Source: Muriicola sp041358175
Lineage (GTDB): Bacteria > Bacteroidota > Bacteroidia > Flavobacteriales > Flavobacteriaceae
Assembly: GCF_041358175.1 (NCBI RefSeq)
Contig: NZ_JBGKBE010000002.1
Coordinates: forward strand, 310,001-374,000
Length of the DNA: 64,000 bases
Direction of reading: 5' to 3'
A program made the translations under genes and the position numbers. Below are positions 32,948 to 41,956 of this stretch, one piece after another. The notes below the pieces were generated by a model, which worked only from the letters and a program-made list of their open reading frames with translations, had not been told where the DNA came from and searched no databases. Position 1 is the stretch's first letter, and each line of letters opens with the position of its first letter.

Positions 32948-33795
32948 AACGAATAAAAATAGCCGGTGTTCCGGAACACTTTAATCTTCCATGGCATATG
33001 GCTATAGAGGAGGGCGCTTTCGCTAATCGCGGAATTGAAGTGGAATGGATCGATGTACCTGAAGGCAGCGGAAGAATGTGCAAAATGATGCAGGCAAGGG
33101 AAGTCGACCTGGCAGTTGTCCTTACTGATGGCCTTGTAAAAAGTATTTCTGATGGCAATCCCCTCAGGATAGTACAGGGATATGTAGATTCTCCGTTGCA
33201 GTGGGGAATTCACGTGGCCGCAGAAAGCAAATTTCAAAAACTATCCGATCTGGAGAACACCCGAGCCGCTATTAGTCGGTTTGGCAGCGGCAGCCACCTA
33301 ATGGCATATGTCCTGGCTAAAAACGAAGGCTGGGATACCGAGAAGCTTTCATTTGAGGTGGTCAACACCCTGGAAGGCGCAGTAGAAGCTTTAAAGAATG
33401 GTAAAGCTGATTATTTTATGTGGGAACATTTTACAACCAAACCTCTGGTGACACAGGGGGTGTTTCGCCGACTTGCCGACTGCCCTACGCCCTGGCCTTG
33501 TTTTGCGATTACGGCACATCAGGAAATGATTGATAAGAACAGTGGCCTCATTCGGCATATTCTAGAGGTCATTAATATGTATACAGAGGAGTTTAAGAGA
33601 ATTCCCAGTATTGATCGTACCCTTGCTAACAGGTATCAACTGGAACTGGGAGACGTACAAAAGTGGCTGGGTATGACAAGGTGGTCTCAGAAACAAATTA
33701 GTATTCAAGTAATTGAAAATGTGCAGAATACACTACTTTATTTAAATCTAATATATAAGAGTATAGAGCCCGGTCGAATCCTTACCACTTTATAG
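32944..33795 (+). CDS. NMT1/THI5-like periplasmic-binding-fold protein without signal peptide
   Basis: 283 residues from a TTG at 32944 that overlaps the TGA of the preceding gene. It begins directly with the first strand of the binding fold (KRIKIAGVPEH…PWHMAIEEGAF), followed by VDLAVVLTDGLVKSI and GSHLMAYVLAKNEGW. There is no signal peptide or lipobox and no ABC permease or ATPase nearby. It may therefore be a cytosolic ligand sensor or enzyme, as MqnA/MqnD-type proteins are. Its last 14 bases overlap the convergent ung gene. Confidence 0.75.
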   Translation: MKRIKIAGVPEHFNLPWHMAIEEGAFANRGIEVEWIDVPEGSGRMCKMMQAREVDLAVVLTDGLVKSISDGNPLRIVQGYVDSPLQWGIHVAAESKFQKLSDLENTRAAISRFGSGSHLMAYVLAKNEGWDTEKLSFEVVNTLEGAVEALKNGKADYFMWEHFTTKPLVTQGVFRRLADCPTPWPCFAITAHQEMIDKNSGLIRHILEVINMYTEEFKRIPSIDRTLANRYQLELGDVQKWLGMTRWSQKQISIQVIENVQNTLLYLNLIYKSIEPGRILTTL

Positions 33796-34447
33796 GCGAA
33801 ACGCCCTGAGTTTGTAATATTTCATTCACTTTCCCAAAATGCCCGTTACCAAACCATAATCCGCGGTTGGCGCTAAGGGGTGACGGATGTCCTGAAGTAA
33901 GAATATTGTGCTTTTGACTGTCGATAAGCGGGATTTTCTTTTTAGCATAGCCACCCCATAACAAAAAGATCAGGCCCGATTTTTTTTCTGATAAGACTCG
34001 TATCACCGCATCGGTGAATTGTTCCCACCCCTTTTTCTGATGGCTGCCGGCCTCCCCTGCCCTTACGGTTAAAATCGCATTGAGTAGTAGTATGCCCTGA
34101 TCGGCCCAACGTTCCAGATTTCCGCTCTTGGGATATGGAATACCTCTGTCTTTCTCTACTTCTTTTAAAATATTGATCAGGGATGGAGGATGCCGCACAT
34201 CATCCTTAACCGAAAAACAGAGTCCGTTTGCCTGCCCTGCTCCATGGTAGGGGTCTTGTCCTATGATTACGACTTTGGTAGCGTCAAAAGTACTGTGGTC
34301 AAATGCGGCGAAAATTCTGTTTCCCGGAGGATAACAGGTGTATGTGCTATATTCTGTTTTGACAAAGCTAACCAGCTCTGAAAAATAGGGTTTATTTAAT
34401 TCTGTTTCTAAATGTGGTTCCCAGCTGCTGTGGATTTTTACCTTCAT
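33782..34447 (-). CDS. ung: Uracil-DNA glycosylase
   Basis: 221 residues, normal family-1 length. The catalytic water-activating motif GQDPYHG carries D65, LLLNAILTVR follows, and the DNA-intercalating loop GHPSPLSA carries H187. It excises uracil from DNA in base-excision repair in the cytosol. Monocistronic, and convergent with the binding-protein-like gene (14-base overlap of coding ends). Confidence 0.97.
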   Translation of the reverse strand: MKVKIHSSWEPHLETELNKPYFSELVSFVKTEYSTYTCYPPGNRIFAAFDHSTFDATKVVIIGQDPYHGAGQANGLCFSVKDDVRHPPSLINILKEVEKDRGIPYPKSGNLERWADQGILLLNAILTVRAGEAGSHQKKGWEQFTDAVIRVLSEKKSGLIFLLWGGYAKKKIPLIDSQKHNILTSGHPSPLSANRGLWFGNGHFGKVNEILQTQGVSPIKW

Positions 34448-34518
34448 TCGAACTGTAGTTACTTTCGAATAAAAATACGAACAGTTGTCTCTTCCTCAAG
34501 ACAGTAAACAACAGAAAA

Positions 34519-35607
34519 TTAATTTTTAAGGCTCAAAACAGCCAGGGCTTTGAGTTGTTGTTCTGCCAAATGCTTTTGTTTGGCACACTCTTTAAGTGTT
34601 TCCAAATAACCGATATGCGCTTTATTTTCTTCGTGATTTTGCGCTAAAACAGCCCATTCAATAGCCTTCTCCAGGTCATTTTTTATTTCGTAAAGCACAG
34701 CCATATTATGACATGCCATGGCCCTGACAGCCGGTTTTTGATGATTGAGTTCAAGTTGCCAGAGACGGGCAGCTTCTAACCAGTCTTCTTTTATAACCGC
34801 CTCTTTAGCATTTTCGATTCGATCAGATCCTTTTATATAGACCTGCCTTTCAATTGCCTTATTAACCGGCTTCAGCCTCATACCATAGGAACTTCCACTG
34901 CCCCGACTGATGGAAACTAGCGAGTCGGCCCTATTAGTCATAGATCTCAGTGCACTCACCGCGCTTTCTGCCTTTGCCTGCAGAACGATCTCTTCGTTGA
35001 CTTCAATTTCATCCAGGACTTTTTTCTCAAACGGGTCATATATACGCCAACCATTCTCAATCAAGGTTTCCAGGGTGAGTTCCCGGGCCGGGACCACTAC
35101 CGCCATCCGCATCAGGTCTAATTCTTCCATGGAGGTTTTCCTTTCTGTAATTCGAGTATCTGTTTGATAGGAAGCCAGAGAAAAAACGGCATCAAGCTCG
35201 TTTTCAAGGCAAAGTTTTTCGAGTTCAGGCCATGGAATCGCCTGCTGTTCACTTCTTTTGGAATCCCAAATTGAATTGGAGCTTTTTAGGATCATAACGG
35301 TATCAAACCTTTTGTCAGCCTGAAGTTCAGCCAACAGGCCTTCAATGGCGGCCTCTGTCCCTTCATTAGCCAGTTTCTGATCTGTGGCCTTAACCAAAGC
35401 CTCCAGGGAAGAAACCTGATCTTTTGTATCCGATAAGCCAACCTCATTAATAATTCCGATGCGTTTGATGTCTTTTGCAAGTGTCACAGGAGCTGGTTCC
35501 AGGTTGTATACCGTCACCGCATGGGTTGTTTTACAGGCAGATAACAGTAAAAAGACCACCGCAATTGGAAGGATGCAACGCATATATTTATGGAATGATA
35601 CTTTCAT
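34519..35607 (-). CDS. DUF6340-like lipoprotein with TPR-type tail
   Basis: 362 residues. SPII signal ending LLLSAC (C25). The middle looks like the flavobacterial DUF6340 family: KRIGIINEVGLS, LELELDAVFSLASYQ-type strands, and VVVPARELTLETLIENGWRIYDPFEKK. The C-terminal about 110 residues are helical repeats (AVIKEDWLEAARLWQLEL, ACHNMAVLYEIKNDLEKAIE) resembling TPRs. Probably an outer-membrane-anchored scaffold protein; function unknown. Divergent from mutS2. Confidence 0.65.
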   Translation of the reverse strand: MKVSFHKYMRCILPIAVVFLLLSACKTTHAVTVYNLEPAPVTLAKDIKRIGIINEVGLSDTKDQVSSLEALVKATDQKLANEGTEAAIEGLLAELQADKRFDTVMILKSSNSIWDSKRSEQQAIPWPELEKLCLENELDAVFSLASYQTDTRITERKTSMEELDLMRMAVVVPARELTLETLIENGWRIYDPFEKKVLDEIEVNEEIVLQAKAESAVSALRSMTNRADSLVSISRGSGSSYGMRLKPVNKAIERQVYIKGSDRIENAKEAVIKEDWLEAARLWQLELNHQKPAVRAMACHNMAVLYEIKNDLEKAIEWAVLAQNHEENKAHIGYLETLKECAKQKHLAEQQLKALAVLSLKN

Positions 35608-35746
35608 TTGAATAATTCTCCTTACAAGAACACCTTAATTCCCATATTTATTGCCTTCGACATCGCTTCTAGTGGTGAAAACACTATTTCATGATGTGAA
35701 TTCAATTTCCGATGAAATCTGTGATATAAAGTGGTCATTTCAATTC

Positions 35747-35778
35747 TTTACTAAAATGCGGCTTATTGGCTACCTTTG
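35747..35778 (+). promoter_or_regulatory. mutS2 promoter
   Basis: Exact -7 box TACCTTTG (35771-35778) with a TTTA -33-like element 20 bases upstream, and the ATG 17 bases downstream. It excludes the longer frame starting at 35651, which would begin upstream of the promoter. Confidence 0.6.
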
Positions 35779-35794
35779 TAGCTTGAGCTTGAAT

Positions 35795-37966
35795 ATGGAC
35801 ACCTATCTGAAAAAAAGTGTACAGGACCTGGAATTTGCCACGGTAAGAAAACAACTAAACGCCCGATGTCATACCGAGATCGGGAAGAAGCTTGCCTTGT
35901 CCCTAGAGCCTCTTACCGAGGAAAAGGAAATACTCAGATTACTTGGTGAGTCTTCCGAGTATTTATCATCCTATACCAATAACAACCGCATTCCCAATCA
36001 TGGCTTTGACGCAATCGGCGCAGAGCTCGAATTGTTGGAAATTGAAAATACCACCCTGGAATTGTCGGGATTCAGAAGGATCAAACACCTGTGTGTTACC
36101 GTATCAGAACACAAGAAATTTTTTAAAAAGTTTGTCGAATACTATCCCCTGTTAAAAGAACTTTCCGATACCGTACCGCTAATCAGTGAAATACCTGACT
36201 TAATTGACGGTGTTATTGATAAGTTCGGCCACATAAAAGATTCTGCTTCTACAGACTTAAGGAGAATCAGACAGGAGATGACAGTGGTTAAGGGAAAGAT
36301 CAATCAGAGTTTCGGCAGCGCATTAAACACCTATCAGGCCTCAGAGTTCTTAGATGAGATCAGAGAGTCGATTGTCGATAACAGAAGAGTCCTGGCCGTA
36401 AAGTCGATGTATCGCAAGAAAGTAAAGGGAACGGTGATGGGAACCTCCAAAACTGGCAGCATTGTTTACATTGAGCCGGATGCTGTTTCGAGATATAGCA
36501 GGGAATTCACCAACCTGGAATTCGATGAAAAAGAAGAAATTCAGAAGATTCTCAATACGCTTACCAGGGAAATACGCCCTTTCAGGCCTGAATTAAGACA
36601 ATTCCAGGACTTTCTGGCACATATGGATGTCACTGCAGCCAAAGCGAAATACGCATCAGAGATCAATGCCATTAAACCGGAAATCAATCAGGAGAAGAAA
36701 TTATTTTTACGCGATGCCTATCATCCGTTGCTCTATCTCTCCAATAAAAGAGATAAACTTCCCACTTTTCCACAGACTATTGAACTTCATCCGGAAAACC
36801 GGATTATAGTTATTTCAGGTCCAAATGCCGGAGGAAAGAGTATTACCCTGAAAACAATAGGACTGCTGCAGCTAATGTTACAAAGCGGGATGCTCATCCC
36901 TGTTCACGAGGGCAGCTCAGTGTGTTTGTTTAAAACCATTCTTACCGATATTGGCGACAACCAGTCTATTGAGAATCACCTTAGCACCTATAGTTATCGT
37001 CTGAAGAATATGAAGAAATTCCTGAAAAAGTGTGACAAGGACACCCTTTTTCTAATTGACGAATTCGGGACTGGAAGCGATCCGGAATTAGGAGGAGCTT
37101 TGGCCGAAGCTTTCCTGGAGGTCTTTTACGAGAGGGGCTCTTTTGGAGTGATCACCACCCACTACGCCAACCTGAAGGCGCTGGCTAATGAGCTGCCCTT
37201 TGCCACAAATGCAAATATGCTTTTTGACGGTACCACCCTTCAACCTACCTTCCAGTTAGAATTGGGGCAACCCGGAAGTTCCTTTACGTTTGAAGTGGCC
37301 CAGAAGAATGGGATCCCATTTAACCTGATCAACAAGGCAAAAAAGAAAGTAGAACGGGGTAAAATTCGGTTTGATGCCACCATCGCCAAATTGCAGAAAG
37401 AGCGACACAAGATGGCTAAAACCGGGAATAAACTGCAGGAAGAGGAAATCAAAGCCCGTGAAGAAGCCGAAAAACTTGAAAAACTCAATGCCAAAGTAAA
37501 GACCAAACTAGAGAACTATCAGGAGTTATACGATTTTAATCAAAAGATGATTTATCTCGGAGAAAAAGTAAACAAGGTAGCCGAAAAGTATTTCCAGGAT
37601 AAAAAGAAACGCCCTTTAATCTCCGAGCTGCTTCGCCTCGTAGAGACCGAGAACAGTAAACGCAAAAAGAAATCGGCCAGGGAGATACAGCAACAGGAAG
37701 TTAAAAAGAAGGCCGTGAAGCAGGAAGTGCAGCAGGAAGTTAAAACCATCAGAAACAAGAAAAAGCAAAAGGAAAAGAAAGAGAAAGACATTCAAAAATC
37801 CAAACCCAGACCCGTGTTTAGAATTGGTGACAGGGTGCGGTTGTTTGATGGAAAAGCCGTTGGAAGCATTGATAGCCTGGAAAAGGACAAAGCTGTGGTC
37901 AATTATGGGATGTTTACTACCAACGTAAGTGTGGAGCAGCTTGAACTGGTGGAAGCAAGGAAATAA
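35795..37966 (+). CDS. MutS2-like ATPase lacking the Smr domain
   Basis: 723 residues from the ATG at 35795, chosen because a promoter lies just upstream. MutS core, clamp and ATPase are present: Walker A GPNAGGKS (342-349), Walker B FLIDEFGTGSD (D422/E423), then ITTHYANLKALA. A long coiled coil (about 520-600) and a Lys-rich linker lead to a KOW/SH3-like end (GDRVRLFDGKAVG). The C-terminal Smr nuclease domain of canonical MutS2 (about 780 residues) is absent. MutS2 acts in recombination control and ribosome rescue in other bacteria; without Smr it cannot nick. The DCC-family gene follows by six bases. Confidence 0.88.
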   Translation: MDTYLKKSVQDLEFATVRKQLNARCHTEIGKKLALSLEPLTEEKEILRLLGESSEYLSSYTNNNRIPNHGFDAIGAELELLEIENTTLELSGFRRIKHLCVTVSEHKKFFKKFVEYYPLLKELSDTVPLISEIPDLIDGVIDKFGHIKDSASTDLRRIRQEMTVVKGKINQSFGSALNTYQASEFLDEIRESIVDNRRVLAVKSMYRKKVKGTVMGTSKTGSIVYIEPDAVSRYSREFTNLEFDEKEEIQKILNTLTREIRPFRPELRQFQDFLAHMDVTAAKAKYASEINAIKPEINQEKKLFLRDAYHPLLYLSNKRDKLPTFPQTIELHPENRIIVISGPNAGGKSITLKTIGLLQLMLQSGMLIPVHEGSSVCLFKTILTDIGDNQSIENHLSTYSYRLKNMKKFLKKCDKDTLFLIDEFGTGSDPELGGALAEAFLEVFYERGSFGVITTHYANLKALANELPFATNANMLFDGTTLQPTFQLELGQPGSSFTFEVAQKNGIPFNLINKAKKKVERGKIRFDATIAKLQKERHKMAKTGNKLQEEEIKAREEAEKLEKLNAKVKTKLENYQELYDFNQKMIYLGEKVNKVAEKYFQDKKKRPLISELLRLVETENSKRKKKSAREIQQQEVKKKAVKQEVQQEVKTIRNKKKQKEKKEKDIQKSKPRPVFRIGDRVRLFDGKAVGSIDSLEKDKAVVNYGMFTTNVSVEQLELVEARK

Positions 37967-37972
37967 ATCGAT

Positions 37973-38401
37973 ATGGAAAAGGAGAAAAAGATTATTCTTT
38001 TTGACGGGGTTTGCAACCTGTGTAACAACTCAGTTCAATTTATAATAAAACGAGATAAAAAAGACATTTTCCGCTTTGCCCCCCTGCAGAGTGAGGTAGG
38101 TAAAAAGCTGGTGGTGGAAAGAAGGATAGATACGGCCAGGATCGACTCCATTATACTTATAGAGCCACAGATTGCGTATTACACCAGATCAGAGGCCGCC
38201 CTACGGATATCTAAATCGCTTTCCGGATTATGGCCTGTGATGTCTGTTTTTCTGGGACTGCCTTCCGGGCTTCGCGACTGGATATATGATTGGGTGGCAA
38301 AGAACAGATACCGATGGTTTGGAAGGCGGGAAGAATGTATGATCCCAAGCCCGGAATTAAAGGATAAATTCCTTGCCTTTTCCGCAGATAGCAATACGTA
38401 A
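37973..38401 (+). CDS. DCC-family thiol-disulfide oxidoreductase-like (DUF393)
   Basis: 142 residues. The DCC signature FDGVCNLCNNSVQFI has a CxxC pair (C14, C17) right after the DG. R/K-rich RDKKDIFRFAPLQS and a C-terminal YRWFGRREEC complete the family pattern. Named putative thiol-disulfide oxidoreductases, but the reaction is unproven. It follows mutS2 closely and is likely cotranscribed; it converges on the symporter gene with a 10-base gap. Confidence 0.85.
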   Translation: MEKEKKIILFDGVCNLCNNSVQFIIKRDKKDIFRFAPLQSEVGKKLVVERRIDTARIDSIILIEPQIAYYTRSEAALRISKSLSGLWPVMSVFLGLPSGLRDWIYDWVAKNRYRWFGRREECMIPSPELKDKFLAFSADSNT

Positions 38402-38411
38402 GCCTGTTCTG

Positions 38412-39752
38412 TTATTTTTTCTTTTTCGGAAGAACTTCATCCAAATGGTCATCCCATTCTTTAACCTTGGGCACTAATTTACGTCCCAGAGATTTGGACA
38501 CCATCATAGAAACTGTGGCGTCGCCTGTGACATTAACTACCGTCCTGAGCATATCCAGGGGCCGGTCGACTGCGAAAATCAGAGCAAGGCCAATAGCCAG
38601 TTTATCGGCAGGAAATTCAATCGCCTCAAGGACAATCACAAGCATTACCATTCCAGCTCCTGGAACGGCAGCAGAGCCAATAGAAGCCAGTAGCGCCGTT
38701 AGTACGATCATTAACTGAGCTGTCAGGCTTAAGTCGAACCCAAGGGCCTGAGAGATAAAAACAGCTGCCACCCCCTGATATAAACTGGTACCATCCATGT
38801 TGATAGTGGCCCCTACGGGAAGTACAAAACTGGAAATATCTTTATTCACGCCAATGTGTTCCTCTACCCTCTCCATGGTAACCGGCAGAGTAGCAGCACT
38901 GGAACTGGTGGAGAATGCCAGGAGCTGAGCCGGACTTATCTTGCTCAGAAAAGTCAGTGGGTTGTATTTAGTAAAGATACTAACTATCAAACTGTAAAAT
39001 ACTATCATCAATACAAGTCCGAGAACCACTACCCCGGCGTATTTTAATAAGGCTATTAGCAGATCGGGGTCTCCGGAAGTAACCACAACGTTTGCCAGAA
39101 GAGCAAAAACGGCGACAGGGGCCGTAAGCATGATAAGGTCTACCATTTTCAGAACTACTTCATTCAGCGTATCGAAAAAGTCCTTCAGAGGTTTTGATTT
39201 TTCCTCGCCCACCAGCAACATACAGATACCTAAGAAGATGGTAAAGAAAATCACCTGCAACATCAGGCTGTTATCACTCAGAGCACCAAAGGCATTGTCG
39301 GGCACCATATCTTCAAGAAATTGAAGTGGTCCCCCTTCTTTCTGCCTGGTTGCTTCTTCTATTTTTGAAGTCACTTCCGTATTTGATGCATAGGTTTCCG
39401 TGAGTTTGGCAATAGTATCATCCGAAATACCGTCCCCTGGTTGTAATACGTTTACCAATGCCAAACCAATGGTTATAGCGACTACCGTAGTACACATGTA
39501 AATTATAATAGTCCTTACACCAATATTTTTAAACTGAGAAATGTCCTTGAGGTCTGATATCCCTTTGATTAAAGACGCCAGGATAAGAGGAATGGCAATC
39601 AGCTTTAACAACTTTACGAAAATGGTTCCGAAAGGGTTTATCCAGTCCTGAACAAATTTGCTACCCCAATCAGGATATGTCATCACAAATCCGAAGATAA
39701 TCCCCAGGACCATCCCGATTAAGATCTGCCAGTGCAATTCCAGTTTTCTCAT
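38412..39752 (-). CDS. Dicarboxylate/amino-acid:cation symporter (DAACS family)
   Basis: 446 residues from the ATG at 39752 (39758 also possible). About eight transmembrane helices plus two re-entrant hairpins: the serine-rich STSSSAATLPVT and GATINMDGTSLYQ (NMDGT) are the Na+/substrate-binding motifs of GltP/GltPh-type carriers. It takes up glutamate, aspartate or C4-dicarboxylates with Na+ or H+ across the inner membrane; exact specificity is not visible. A lysine-rich C-terminus (LPKKKK) follows. Monocistronic. Confidence 0.92.
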   Translation of the reverse strand: MRKLELHWQILIGMVLGIIFGFVMTYPDWGSKFVQDWINPFGTIFVKLLKLIAIPLILASLIKGISDLKDISQFKNIGVRTIIIYMCTTVVAITIGLALVNVLQPGDGISDDTIAKLTETYASNTEVTSKIEEATRQKEGGPLQFLEDMVPDNAFGALSDNSLMLQVIFFTIFLGICMLLVGEEKSKPLKDFFDTLNEVVLKMVDLIMLTAPVAVFALLANVVVTSGDPDLLIALLKYAGVVVLGLVLMIVFYSLIVSIFTKYNPLTFLSKISPAQLLAFSTSSSAATLPVTMERVEEHIGVNKDISSFVLPVGATINMDGTSLYQGVAAVFISQALGFDLSLTAQLMIVLTALLASIGSAAVPGAGMVMLVIVLEAIEFPADKLAIGLALIFAVDRPLDMLRTVVNVTGDATVSMMVSKSLGRKLVPKVKEWDDHLDEVLPKKKK

Positions 39753-39811
39753 AGTCATTGTTTAGAAGGGTAATATACGGTATTGAAGTGTAAACGTCTC
39801 CAATTCGTCCG

Positions 39812-40876
39812 CTAACTTTTAATCGTGCGATTGAGCAAAACAAAATCTGCCATTACGAGGGCAGCCATGGCCTCAACAATGGGAACCGCCCTAGGCACAA
39901 CACAGGGGTCATGCCTGCCTTTGCCTTTGGTTTGGACCAGTTCACCTTTTTTATCGATGGTCTCATAGGGCTGGATTAAGGTGGCCACAGGTTTAAAGGC
40001 CACATTAAAATAGATGTCCATCCCGTTACTTATTCCACCCTGTACTCCCCCGCTGTAATTTGTCTTAGTACTACCGTCGGTTTTATACGCATCATTGTGT
40101 TCGCTCCCTTTCATTTTTACACCTTCAAATCCGCTTCCGTATTCAAATCCCTTAACCGCATTAATAGAAAGCATGGCCTTGCCAAGCTGGGCGTGTAATT
40201 TATCGAAGACGGGTTCGCCAAGACCGAGAGGTACATTTTGTATGACTCCTGTGATTATTCCTCCAATGGTGTCCCCTTCTTTTCGGACCTCCCTGATATG
40301 GGCTTCCATCTCGGCCGCAGTTGCGGTATCCGGGCAGCGAACCGGATTAGAATCGGTTTGATTCAGGTCGAGTTCCTGATAGGTTTTATTTAAAGTAATA
40401 CTTCCAACCTGAGAAACAAATGCGTTGAATTTCAAGTCTTTTAAAAATTGCTTTGCTATAGCACCCGCCACTACCCTGCAGGCAGTTTCCCTGGCAGAAC
40501 TTCGGCCTCCTCCGCGATAATCGCGAATGCCGTATTTCTTGTCATAGACGTAATCTGCATGGGAAGGTCGGTAAGAATCCTTGATATGATCGTAATCTCC
40601 TGATTTCTGGTTGCTGTTAAAGATTACAAAGCCGATGGGGGTACCCGTTGTTTTTCCTTCAAAAATACCTGAAAGAAATTTTACCTGATCGGCCTCTTTG
40701 CGCTGGGTAACGATAGCCGACTGACCCGGCTTTCTCCTTTCCATTTCATATTGGATCGCATTGAGTTCGAGATGCAAATTGGGAGGGCAACCTTCGAGTA
40801 TTCCGCCTATGGCTTCTCCATGGGATTCACCGAAAGTAGTAAGCTTAAAAAGAGTTCCAAATGAATTGCCGGCCAT
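39812..40876 (-). CDS. aroC: Chorismate synthase
   Basis: 354 residues. The standard signatures GESHGEAIGGILEGCP, RGGGRSSARETACRVVAGA and KGRHDPCVVPRAVPIVEAM are all present. It converts EPSP to chorismate with reduced FMN, the last step of the shikimate pathway. Standalone gene with a strong Bacteroidetes promoter upstream. Confidence 0.97.
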   Translation of the reverse strand: MAGNSFGTLFKLTTFGESHGEAIGGILEGCPPNLHLELNAIQYEMERRKPGQSAIVTQRKEADQVKFLSGIFEGKTTGTPIGFVIFNSNQKSGDYDHIKDSYRPSHADYVYDKKYGIRDYRGGGRSSARETACRVVAGAIAKQFLKDLKFNAFVSQVGSITLNKTYQELDLNQTDSNPVRCPDTATAAEMEAHIREVRKEGDTIGGIITGVIQNVPLGLGEPVFDKLHAQLGKAMLSINAVKGFEYGSGFEGVKMKGSEHNDAYKTDGSTKTNYSGGVQGGISNGMDIYFNVAFKPVATLIQPYETIDKKGELVQTKGKGRHDPCVVPRAVPIVEAMAALVMADFVLLNRTIKS

Positions 40877-40929
40877 GAAAGGACATTTTAATTCCTGCTA
40901 CTCGATGGCTACAGCCATCCCTTGGGGTT

Positions 40930-40961
40930 CAAAGATAGGTGTATTCGGTTTTGTAGCCAAA
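40930..40961 (-). promoter_or_regulatory. aroC promoter
   Basis: Minus strand: TTTG (40961-40958), exactly 20 bases, TATCTTTG (40937-40930). Near-perfect Bacteroidetes consensus, 53 bases ahead of the ATG at 40876. Confidence 0.75.
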
Positions 40962-41048
40962 ACAGAGTCGCCCTTAATCTTCACTTAACCTACGAGAAAC
41001 ATTCTTAATTCTAATTTAACCCATTGGAGCACAATGCTTCACTATTTC

Positions 41049-41082
41049 TTTGCATTCAATTATTCCATTAGGTATAATTTTG
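41049..41082 (+). promoter_or_regulatory. Promoter of LpxH-like phosphoesterase gene
   Basis: TTTG (41049-41052), 22 bases, TAATTTTG (41075-41082). It lies 19 bases upstream of the TTG start at 41102 and leaves no room for an earlier start. Confidence 0.55.
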
Positions 41083-41101
41083 CATTGTAAAAGCAATTGG
41101 T

Positions 41102-41956
41102 TTGAAAAAACGTAAACCTGAGGTGGTTGTTATTTCGGATATTAATTTAGGAACCTTAGAGTCTAGGGCAGATGAGCTACTGGTATATCTCAGCAGTATA
41201 AAACCTAAAATCCTGGTGCTCAATGGAGATGTTTATGGCGACTCGGGAAATGCTTCAACAAAATTTCCTTCCAACCATATAAAAGTGATTAAAAAATTGC
41301 TGTCCATGTATTCAGACGGGACACAGATCTTCTATCTCAAAGGGGACAAGGATAAACTCTTCAGGAAATCAAATAGTCAGACCTTTGGAGATTTCACTAT
41401 TGCCAGGGAATTGGTTTTAGATCTCGATGGGAAGAAAACCTGGATCCTTCATGGTGACGTATTCAAAACAAGCTTAAATCCGCCTAAATGGATGAATCCA
41501 TTCAGGGATAAAAATTCTGATTTGCGGCATCCGAAAGTATTTGCAGAAAAACAAAGGGCGAAAGGCAACAGCAGGATGGTTGTGTCGCAAATTCATAAGC
41601 TTTCCACAGAGAATCAGGATGTCTCAGAAAATATGGATCTGATGGAGTTTAAAGCCGTGAAAAAAGCAATTAAAAAGGGAGTTGATACTATCATCTGCGG
41701 CCATAATCACCAGCCAGTTAAATCAATTCATGAAAACAGGAAAGGGCAATGCAAATATCTTAATTCAGGGGATTGGGTAAAGCATCTCACGGCCCTGGAA
41801 TACTCTTTTAAAAGGTGGAAGTTGTACAGCTATAAACTCGATAAGCTCACTGCGTTCTATGGGGATGAAGACCTAAAATCACTTAACCAATCCCAAATTT
41901 CTCCGAATTACTGGGACCAGGTGGGAAATAAGGAAAATCCAAGAACTGCCTCCTGA
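41102..41956 (+). CDS. LpxH-like metallophosphoesterase with altered active site
   Basis: 284 residues from a TTG start fixed by the promoter; no in-frame ATG is available upstream. The calcineurin-like fold of LpxH/UDP-diacylglucosamine pyrophosphatase-type proteins is clear (VVVISDINLG, ILVLNGD, HGDVF, ICGHNHQP, YLNSGDWVKHLTALEY). Of the canonical ligands, SDxH reads S-D-I-N (N15) and GNHD reads G-D-K-D (D82, K83), while D13, D43, H117, H201 and H203 are kept. The catalytic His of GNHD is replaced by Lys. It may be an inactive or repurposed paralogue of a family usually SDVHLG/GNHD in this phylum. Confidence 0.8.
   Translation: MKKRKPEVVVISDINLGTLESRADELLVYLSSIKPKILVLNGDVYGDSGNASTKFPSNHIKVIKKLLSMYSDGTQIFYLKGDKDKLFRKSNSQTFGDFTIARELVLDLDGKKTWILHGDVFKTSLNPPKWMNPFRDKNSDLRHPKVFAEKQRAKGNSRMVVSQIHKLSTENQDVSENMDLMEFKAVKKAIKKGVDTIICGHNHQPVKSIHENRKGQCKYLNSGDWVKHLTALEYSFKRWKLYSYKLDKLTAFYGDEDLKSLNQSQISPNYWDQVGNKENPRTAS

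Noticed and set aside
35651..35794. Longer MutS2 start at 35651
   Set aside because: A TACCTTTG promoter box lies at 35771-35778, downstream of that start; the ATG at 35795 fits the family.
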